A DNA stretch of 5,476 bases from Paracoccaceae bacterium. GTDB taxonomy: Bacteria; Pseudomonadota; Alphaproteobacteria; Rhodobacterales; Rhodobacteraceae. Each line of letters begins with the position of its first letter. The first letter of the stretch is position 1. The DNA is taken from the NCBI GenBank assembly GCA_020441345.1, contig JAGRMK010000239.1, positions 1 to 5,476 of the forward strand, read 5' to 3'. Both the position numbers and the translations under genes were made by a program. The notes beneath the pieces were generated by a model. That model saw nothing but the letters and a program-made list of their open reading frames with translations. It was not told the origin of the DNA and made no database searches. Positions 1 to 4,685 of this stretch are shown one piece after another.

Positions 1-215
1 CCCAGCCATTCGCCATAGCGCACCATCAGCGGCGATCCGTAGCCGTTGCGGTCGAGCCAGCGATCGACCTCGGCATCGGTCATGCGGCTGCCTGCCTGGG
101 TCTTGGCCAGGGTTTCGAGTTTCGCCGGCAGGTTGGTGAGGTAGAAGACCACGAGGGTCAGACACAGCGCGGTGATGATCATCAGACCGACGCGCCGAAG
201 CAGGAACAACAGCAT
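1..215 (-). CDS. ABC transporter permease, DppB/OppB type (N-terminal part only)
   Basis: Inner-membrane permease subunit of a binding-protein-dependent importer; only the first 71 complete codons are present and the gene continues past the left edge. The protein begins MLLFLLRRVGLMIITALCLT: a short start with a basic RR, then one hydrophobic segment (about residues 10-28). This is how the first subunit of dipeptide/oligopeptide-type permeases begins. After it comes a polar periplasmic stretch containing AKTQAGSRMTDAEVDRWLD and then RYGEWLG; the RYGxWLG-like motif is usual in this family before the second membrane segment. The common PGDP motif after the first segment is not present; NLPAKLETLAKT takes its place. 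The ATG at 213-215 has a good AGGAG Shine-Dalgarno at 221-225, 5 nt upstream. It lies downstream of the solute-binding protein gene on the same strand and is presumably its partner. Family assignment is by pattern; substrate unknown. Confidence 0.85.
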   Translation of the reverse strand, partial: MLLFLLRRVGLMIITALCLTLVVFYLTNLPAKLETLAKTQAGSRMTDAEVDRWLDRNGYGSPLMVRYGEWL

Positions 216-256
216 GGCCTCTCCTGTCACTGGGGGCTCAAGAGCGCAAAACACCG

Positions 257-283
257 GGCCTTTCACCAGCGTGTGAAAGGGCC
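257..283 (-). terminator. Stem-loop between binding-protein and permease genes (proximal to permease)
   Basis: An 8-bp perfect inverted repeat, CCTTTCAC (259-266) and GTGAAAGG (273-280), encloses a 6-nt loop. Two further G-C pairs form past one bulged base (G257/G258 with C282/C283). Read on the minus strand, the stem is followed within a few bases by a short TTTT, so it could act as a weak terminator or attenuator. It could equally be an mRNA-stabilising or processing structure, since the permease must still be transcribed. The structure is seen directly; the role is inference. Confidence 0.5.
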
Positions 284-309
284 GTTTCAGAGGCTAAGTC
301 AAAAGTGAA

Positions 310-335
310 CCGGGGCGCATGGTGATGCGCCCCGG
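310..335 (-). terminator. Strong stem-loop just after the solute-binding protein gene
   Basis: A perfect 11-bp inverted repeat, CCGGGGCGCAT (310-320) and ATGCGCCCCGG (325-335), encloses a 4-nt loop. It begins 10 nt after the TAA stop of the solute-binding protein gene. On the minus strand it is followed by TTCACTTTTG, which is only a modest T stretch. Hairpins at this place in ABC importer operons are known to protect the 3' end of the binding-protein mRNA or to cause partial termination, so the binding protein is made in excess over the permeases (malE-malF is the classical example). The hairpin is certain at sequence level; whether it stabilises or terminates is not decidable here. Confidence 0.65.
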
Positions 336-345
336 ATCTGACCTT

Positions 346-1992
346 TTACGACTTCCAGTAGTGGACATAATCCACAACGAAGGTCGGGTGCATTTCTGCC
401 CCATGCACGTTTGGCGCCGCGTTGCGGAACAAAGACCGCCAGTAGGGCTGAATGACCACGCCTTCTTCCTGCATGATGGTCTGGATCTGCGCCATCACTT
501 CGCGGCGCGCATCGGCATCGGCAAGGCCGTTTGCCTGGTCCAGAAGCGCGTCGAACTCGGCGTTGGCGAATGCGGTCTCGTTCCACGGAACGCCCGAGCG
601 GTAAGCCAGGTTCAGAACCTGAACGCCCAGCGGGCGCATGTTCCATTCGGTCGCCGAGAACGGATACTTGGCCCAGTCGTTCCAGAAGGTTGCCGAGGGC
701 AGGATCGTGCGGGTGATGTTGATGCCCGCGTCGCGCATCATCGCGGCGACGGCATCACAGGTTTCGGCCTGCCACGGTTCGTCGATCGAGATCAGTTCGA
801 ACTCGGTCCCGGCATGTCCCGCGGCGGTCAGTTCGGCCATCGCGGCGGCCGGATCGACGACCAGCGGCGCCAGTTGCGCGTACTCGGGGTGGATCGGGCA
901 GACGTGATGGTTCTCGGCCACTTCGCCCAGGTCGTTATACCCGAGTTCCAGAACGATCGCGTTGTTCACCGCCTTTTGCAACGCGCGCCGGACATCGCGA
1001 TTGCCATAGGGCTCGCTGTCCTGGTTGAAGCGCACGCAGATCGTCGCCGCGGTGATCGCCTCGGAGCGGGGCATGCCGATGGCATCGAAGATGTCGATGA
1101 TATCGCCCTGCGCCTGATAGTTCAGGTCGATTTCTCCAGCTTCGGCGGCCGCGATCCAGGCGGCCGGATCGGTGCCAAGGTCGACAAATTCGATCCGGTC
1201 CAGATAGGCGCCGTTGCCTTCGTTCCACCAGGTATGGTCGGGGTTGCGTTCGACCACGGCGCCGATGCCGGGATCGTAGCTGACCGGGCGATAGGGGCCG
1301 GTGCCGATCGGCTCGGCGACCGGGTCGCCAGAGCTGAACGAGGGGTGCACGACCGCTGCCGGATAATCGGCCATGCCGACGATCAGCGCGATATCGGGCG
1401 CCGGCAGGTGAACGCGCACGGTGTAGTCGTCAACGCGCTCGAGCCCGCCTTCGCGCACCGCGCCGTTCTCGACCAGACCGCCCATGCGGGTCGCCATCGA
1501 ATTGCCCTCGACCGACTCGTCGCACCAACGGGTGATCGCGTCGATCACGTTGTCGGCGTTGAACATGTCGCCGTTGTTCCAGGTCACACCCTGACGCACG
1601 TTGAGCGTGTAGATCGTCGCGTCCTCATTGACCGACCACCCTTCCAGCAGAACCGGAGTCAGCGAGCCGTCGCGCTGGTAGTCGACCAGATACTCAAGCC
1701 AGCCGCGGCAGGCATTGGCCAGTTCCGACCAGTCCCAGGTGCGCGGATCGCGCTGCGCTTTGACGGACATCTGCATCCGCAGCGAACCGCCCATGACCGG
1801 CGTCATGCCATGCGAGTCCGCCTTGGCGGGGGCCGAAAGACCCAACAGCCCATAGGCGGTCGGGACAGCCAGACCCAGTGCAGTCGCGCGGGTCAGGAAC
1901 TCGCGCCGGCTCAGTTTTCCTTCGGCGCATTCGCGCGCATACATTTCAGCGGCCGGATGGACATCCGTCGCACCGTGGTGGAAATCCTTCAT
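346..1992 (-). CDS. ABC transporter solute-binding protein, family 5, Tat-exported
   Basis: Periplasmic ligand-binding component of a peptide/opine/oligosaccharide-type ABC importer, 548 residues, a normal length for the family. A long polar N-region leads to a twin-arginine motif SRREFL (residues 28-33). A hydrophobic stretch and an AKA-type cleavage site near residue 58 follow, so export by Tat in folded form is likely. Family hallmarks: WNNGDMFNADNVIDAI (about 138-153, the W-x-D/N-G-x-x-F-x-A-x-D-V region), GTGPYR (230-235), and FNQDSEPYGNRDVRRAL (322-338, the FN...P..D.RVRRAL region). The C-terminus ends in VDYVHYWKS. The ATG at 1990-1992 is preceded by AGGGAGAAG (1998-2006) at good spacing. 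A later Met17 would keep the Tat motif but lacks that site. A permease gene lies 130 nt downstream, separated by two stem-loops; a dehydrogenase/enolase-type gene pair lies upstream. Family 5 proteins bind peptides, nickel, opines, sugars and betaines, so the ligand is open; the adjacent enzymes hint at a sugar acid or similar hydroxy compound (inference). Confidence 0.92.
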   Translation of the reverse strand: MKDFHHGATDVHPAAEMYARECAEGKLSRREFLTRATALGLAVPTAYGLLGLSAPAKADSHGMTPVMGGSLRMQMSVKAQRDPRTWDWSELANACRGWLEYLVDYQRDGSLTPVLLEGWSVNEDATIYTLNVRQGVTWNNGDMFNADNVIDAITRWCDESVEGNSMATRMGGLVENGAVREGGLERVDDYTVRVHLPAPDIALIVGMADYPAAVVHPSFSSGDPVAEPIGTGPYRPVSYDPGIGAVVERNPDHTWWNEGNGAYLDRIEFVDLGTDPAAWIAAAEAGEIDLNYQAQGDIIDIFDAIGMPRSEAITAATICVRFNQDSEPYGNRDVRRALQKAVNNAIVLELGYNDLGEVAENHHVCPIHPEYAQLAPLVVDPAAAMAELTAAGHAGTEFELISIDEPWQAETCDAVAAMMRDAGINITRTILPSATFWNDWAKYPFSATEWNMRPLGVQVLNLAYRSGVPWNETAFANAEFDALLDQANGLADADARREVMAQIQTIMQEEGVVIQPYWRSLFRNAAPNVHGAEMHPTFVVDYVHYWKS

Positions 1993-1997
1993 TTGGT

Positions 1998-2006
1998 CTT
2001 CTCCCT
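1998..2006 (-). promoter_or_regulatory. Ribosome binding site of the solute-binding protein gene
   Basis: AGGGAGAAG on the minus strand ends 5 nt before the ATG at 1990-1992, with its GGAG core at a normal distance. It fixes the start at Met1 rather than Met17, and so the unusually long region before the twin-arginine motif is likely translated. Confidence 0.7.
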
Positions 2007-2149
2007 ATCAAGTTCAGTCTTGTTTTCCCGGACGTCGCGGCCCGTGTTGTTTCGTTTCCGTCATGGCCATAGCGCGCGGAGAGGCAAGCTCACGCCAATC
2101 AGAAAGCGACCTGCCCCATCCAATCCCGACACCGGACGAAATTCAACCC

Positions 2150-2180
2150 ACTTCTCGCAACGTTCTACGTAACGTGAAGT
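2150..2180. promoter_or_regulatory. Compound inverted repeat, possible operator
   Basis: Outer arms ACTTC (2150-2154) and GAAGT (2176-2180) enclose inner arms ACGTT (2160-2164) and AACGT (2171-2175). The two left arms are separated by 5 nt while the right arms are adjacent, so the repeat folds as 10 paired bases with a 5-nt bulge. ACGT occurs three times inside. It lies about 160-190 bp upstream of the solute-binding protein start. The symmetric inner part (ACGTT-N6-AACGT, 16 bp) has the size of a bacterial repressor operator, but no regulator gene is in the window and short repeats arise by chance. Confidence 0.25.
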
Positions 2181-2213
2181 TATGCAAAGGCTCAGTTTTC
2201 TTCGCGCGACGCC

Positions 2214-2242
2214 GTTGCGCGGGGAAAACACCCGCACGCAAC
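2214..2242 (-). terminator. Bulged GC-rich hairpin after the enolase-type gene, candidate 3'-end structure
   Basis: Arms GTTGC-GCGGG (2214-2223) and CCCGC-AC-GCAAC (2231-2242) pair over 10 bp with a 2-nt bulge (2236-2237) and a 7-nt loop. It starts 26 nt after the TAG stop of the enolase-type gene. No T-tract follows on either strand, so it is not a canonical intrinsic terminator; it may mark or protect the end of the dehydrogenase/enolase-type transcript. Confidence 0.45.
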
Positions 2243-2268
2243 AGCCCCAACTTGCCGGGCTTACCACC

Positions 2269-3501
2269 CTAGTCGCGCACCGCACCGCCCCGAAAGGCGT
2301 TTGCGCTGCCATAACTGCACGGCGCTTCCTGCATTTGCAGATGCAGCATCGTGTCGTCGTAAGGATGCGCTCGGGCGAGATCTTCGTCAAAGCGGATGCC
2401 AAGCCCCGGCGCGGAGGGCGCGGCGATATAGCCGTCTTCGACCTTGAGCGTATCGCCGATCAGGGGACGATGGAAAGAACCGCCCAACTGGATGCTTTCG
2501 ACCAGTAACAGGTTGGGCAGGGTCACGGCCAACTGGATGTTCGCCGCCCATTCGACCGGCCCCGCATAGAGATGGGGCGCGACCTGGGCGCCGAACGCCT
2601 CTGCCATGCCGGCGATCTTCTTGGTTTCCAGGATCCCGCCCGACCGTCCCAGCGCCGGTTGCAGGATCGACGCCCCGCCCGCGCGCAACAGCATGCCAAA
2701 CTCGGCCTTGGTGGTCATCCGCTCGCCCGTCGCCAGAGGAATGCGCACCGCTTGCGCCACCTGTGCGAAATCCAGAATGTTGTCGGGCGGGATCGGCTCT
2801 TCGAACCAGAGCGGGCTATAGGGTTCCAGCGCCTGCCCCAGCCGGATCGCACCCGAGGGCGTGAACTGCCCATGCGTGCCAAACAGAAGATCCGCGCGAG
2901 TGCCCACCGCCTCGCGCAGCGCCTTGCACATGCGCAGGCTCAATTCGATGTCAGACAAAGCCGGCTGGTGCCCACCCCGGATCGTATAGGGGCCGGCCGG
3001 GTCGAACTTGATCGCCGTAAACCCCTGCTCGACAGCCTCGATGGCGGATTCGGCCTGCATCTCGGGCGAGGACCAGAAGGCCGAGGCATCGTGATGCGCC
3101 ATCGGATACAGATAGGTATAGGCGCGCACCCGGTCGTTCATCTTGCCGCCCAGCAACGCATAGACCGGCCGGTCATGCGCCTTGCCCAGGATATCCCAGC
3201 AGGCGATCTCCAGCCCCGAAAACGCGCCCATCACCGTCAGGTCAGGGCGCTGGGTAAAGCCTGCCGAATAGGCTCTGCGGAACATCAGTTCGATGTTCTC
3301 CGGGTTCTCGCCCTGCATGTGGCGTTCGAACACATCCTCGATCACCGCGACCATCGCCTTTGGCCCGACCGAGGCCGCATAGACCTCGCCATAGCCGATG
3401 ATCCCGTTGTCGGTGGTCAGCCTGACGATCAGCCAATAGCGCCCGCCCCAGCCGGGCGGCGGCGTGCCGATGACGAAAACCTCGAGATCCTTCAGCTTCA
3501 T
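2269..3501 (-). CDS. Enolase-superfamily protein, mandelate racemase/muconate lactonizing enzyme-like (sugar-acid dehydratase-like)
   Basis: Cytosolic protein of 410 residues, a normal length for the family. Enolase-superfamily members abstract a proton alpha to a carboxylate, and those most like this one dehydrate sugar acids such as galactonate or mannonate. The N-terminal capping domain (about 1-125) contains WGGRYWLIVRLTTDNG, GYGEVYA and the family signature GLEIACWDILGKA (96-108). The barrel has the base-motif region AIKFDPAG (163-170), THGQ (209-212), WFEEP (232-236), TGER (258-261), QPALGRSGG (281-289) and APHLYAGP (308-315). Aligned by spacing to mandelate racemase and galactonate dehydratase, metal ligands two and three are E234 and E260, and the catalytic histidines are H210 and H310. 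However, the first ligand position is G208 rather than Asp, and the His-Asp dyad position is A283 rather than Asp. The ATG overlaps the dehydrogenase stop as ATGA with only a weak GGA upstream, so translation is probably coupled. The exact reaction cannot be named; a symbol such as dgoD is not justified. Confidence 0.88.
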   Translation of the reverse strand: MKLKDLEVFVIGTPPPGWGGRYWLIVRLTTDNGIIGYGEVYAASVGPKAMVAVIEDVFERHMQGENPENIELMFRRAYSAGFTQRPDLTVMGAFSGLEIACWDILGKAHDRPVYALLGGKMNDRVRAYTYLYPMAHHDASAFWSSPEMQAESAIEAVEQGFTAIKFDPAGPYTIRGGHQPALSDIELSLRMCKALREAVGTRADLLFGTHGQFTPSGAIRLGQALEPYSPLWFEEPIPPDNILDFAQVAQAVRIPLATGERMTTKAEFGMLLRAGGASILQPALGRSGGILETKKIAGMAEAFGAQVAPHLYAGPVEWAANIQLAVTLPNLLLVESIQLGGSFHRPLIGDTLKVEDGYIAAPSAPGLGIRFDEDLARAHPYDDTMLHLQMQEAPCSYGSANAFRGGAVRD

Positions 3502-4586
3502 TGCACGGCGTCCATGATGATGACGTTGCGCCGCACCGCGCCGCCGCGGGCGTCCGCAATCGCCTGGTTGATGTCGTCGAAAGCGTAGCGCGCGGTGATC
3601 AGGTCTTCCAGTTTCAACCGCCCCTGCCGCCAGAGATCCACGAGATAAGGAATGTCGCGTTGCACCACGGTGCCCCCCATGAAGCTGCCCTTGAGGGTTT
3701 GCGCGGTGGCCGCGACGATCACCGGCTCGACCTCCATCCGCGCGCCCGAGGGCGGCATGCCGACCATCACCACCGTGCCCCCCTTGGCGGCCAGCGCGGG
3801 CGCCCCCTGATAGGCGGAAATCACGCCGACGGTGACAAAGACATAATCTGCCCCCTGCCCGTCGGTCAGCGCCATGACCGCGCGGCGCAGCCCCTTCATG
3901 TCGGCTTGCAGCACGTCCGTCGCGCCGAACTCGCGCGCCGCCGCCAGCTTTTCCTCGGCAAGATCGATGGCGATGATCCGGCTCGCCCCGGCCAGACGCG
4001 CGCCCTGGATGGCGTTCAACCCCACCCCGCCCGCACCGATGATCACACAGTGTGATCCGGGCTCGACCTGCGCGGTGTTGATCGCGGCACCGGTGCCGGT
4101 GATCACCCCGCAGGCCAGCAGCGCGCCCAATTCCATCGGCAGATCGTCGGGCACGCGGGCGACCTGGCTCGCGTGGACCGTTACCGCCTCGGCAAAGGCG
4201 CCGGTATCCAGCCCCTGTTCGATCACGCCGCCATCGGGTTCGGTCAAGACCCCGCTCAGCCGGTCATGGCGCGCGGTGCACAGGAACGGTTTGCCCAGAA
4301 CGCAGGGGCGGCACTGGCCGCAGGCGCGGATCATCGTCACCACCACGGCGTCACCGATGGCAAGGCCCCGCACCCCATCGCCAAGGGCCGTGATCCGCCC
4401 GGCCGCTTCGTGGCCATAAACCGCAGGCAACTGGCTGTGCCAGATCCCGTCCAGATACCCCAGGTCGGAATGACAGATCGCCACCGCCCCCACCGAGACC
4501 CGGACCTCGCCCGGTCCTGGCGGGCGCAGCACCACCTCTTCAATGGTCAGGGGCTGGCCAAAGGCGCGGCATACGGCTGCTTTCAT
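3498..4586 (-). CDS. Zinc-dependent medium-chain alcohol dehydrogenase, probably NAD-linked
   Basis: Cytosolic oxidoreductase that interconverts an alcohol and an aldehyde or ketone with NAD(P); 362 residues from the chosen ATG, typical of the family. Numbering from that ATG, catalytic zinc ligands are C38 (in CHSD), H59-E60 (GHE, followed by AAG) and C159 (ACG). Structural zinc is held by four cysteines, C89, C92, C95 and C103. The Rossmann fold has GAGGVG (184-189) and ends its second strand in an acidic residue (D208, AID), which favours NAD over NADP. GDAVVV and GTGAAIN are other family motifs. No key residue is missing. A GTG lies directly before the ATG (4587-4589), but the ribosome binding site suits the ATG and MKAAV is a usual start. 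Its stop overlaps the enolase-type start by 4 nt, so the two enzymes are probably co-translated and act on the same pathway. It resembles aryl-alcohol and class III-like dehydrogenases, but the substrate cannot be assigned. Confidence 0.92.
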   Translation of the reverse strand: MKAAVCRAFGQPLTIEEVVLRPPGPGEVRVSVGAVAICHSDLGYLDGIWHSQLPAVYGHEAAGRITALGDGVRGLAIGDAVVVTMIRACGQCRPCVLGKPFLCTARHDRLSGVLTEPDGGVIEQGLDTGAFAEAVTVHASQVARVPDDLPMELGALLACGVITGTGAAINTAQVEPGSHCVIIGAGGVGLNAIQGARLAGASRIIAIDLAEEKLAAAREFGATDVLQADMKGLRRAVMALTDGQGADYVFVTVGVISAYQGAPALAAKGGTVVMVGMPPSGARMEVEPVIVAATAQTLKGSFMGGTVVQRDIPYLVDLWRQGRLKLEDLITARYAFDDINQAIADARGGAVRRNVIIMDAVQ

Positions 4587-4685
4587 CACTCTCTCCCTTG
4601 CGTTGGAGCGAGTGTGGCCAAGCGATCACCGGATCACAAGCCCGCACTTGGGCTCGGCACGGTATGTCGCGGGGAAACCGGCCAG
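4587..4685 (-). other. Intergenic spacer between rmlA and the dehydrogenase gene
   Basis: This is 99 bp without a gene. It contains a 5-bp hairpin, AGCCC (4639-4643) with GGGCT (4650-4654), 31 nt after the rmlA stop and without a T-run: at best a weak terminator. It also contains a tandem GATCAC at 4624-4629 and 4632-4637 (GTGATC on the transcribed strand), which could be regulator half-sites. A possible but poor promoter is TTGTGA, then 17 nt, then CACACT on the minus strand (4 of 6 and 3 of 6 consensus bases). I infer a transcription unit boundary from gene content and gap size rather than from a clear signal. Confidence 0.3.
4593..4599 (-). promoter_or_regulatory. Ribosome binding site that decides the dehydrogenase start
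   Basis: AAGGGAG on the minus strand is 6 nt from the ATG at 4584-4586 but only 3 nt from the in-frame GTG at 4587-4589. The spacing favours ATG as the start, making the protein one residue shorter than the GTG reading. Confidence 0.65.

Larger units (their letters stand above)
1993..2268. other. 276-bp intergenic region, probable regulatory region of the transporter gene
   Basis: There is no supportable gene here. Starting from the enolase-type gene's stop and reading on the minus strand, it holds a GC-rich bulged hairpin (2214-2242), then an ACGT-rich inverted-repeat cluster (2150-2180), then about 140 bp without obvious structure, then the ribosome binding site of the binding-protein gene (1998-2006). 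The gap length and the hairpin at its start suggest that the transporter has its own promoter. I could not pick out a convincing -35/-10 pair. The best candidate, TTGAAT followed 17 nt later by TTGGAT on the minus strand within about 2110-2140, matches only 4 of 6 and 3 of 6 consensus bases and is too weak to annotate. Confidence 0.5.

Noticed and set aside
2110..2140. Possible sigma-70 promoter TTGAAT-17-TTGGAT on the minus strand
   Set aside because: Only 4 of 6 and 3 of 6 consensus matches; such partial matches are common by chance.
319..2172. 617-codon open frame on the plus strand opposite the solute-binding protein gene
   Set aside because: It lies antisense to a clear family protein, and its translation is rich in Arg, Gly, Val, His and Asp with no recognisable domain. 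In GC-rich genes stop codons are rare on the opposite strand, so long antisense frames are expected.
2243..2261. 5-bp hairpin AGCCC/GGGCT next to the bulged hairpin after the enolase-type gene
   Set aside because: Short stem with a 9-nt loop and no T-tract. Its resemblance to the AGCCC/GGGCT at 4639-4654 is probably chance at this GC content.
2061..2402. 113-codon minus-strand frame spanning the enolase-type 3' end and the intergenic region
   Set aside because: It overlaps the enolase-type gene in another frame, runs through the bulged hairpin and shows no motif.
2572..3588. 338-codon open frame on the plus strand opposite the enolase-type gene
   Set aside because: Arg/Gln/His-rich antisense shadow with no motif; the minus-strand frame has the superfamily signatures.
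3501..4419. Two open frames of 184 and 181 codons on the plus strand opposite the dehydrogenase
   Set aside because: Antisense to a complete dehydrogenase with all zinc and NAD motifs; low-complexity Arg/Ala/Pro composition.
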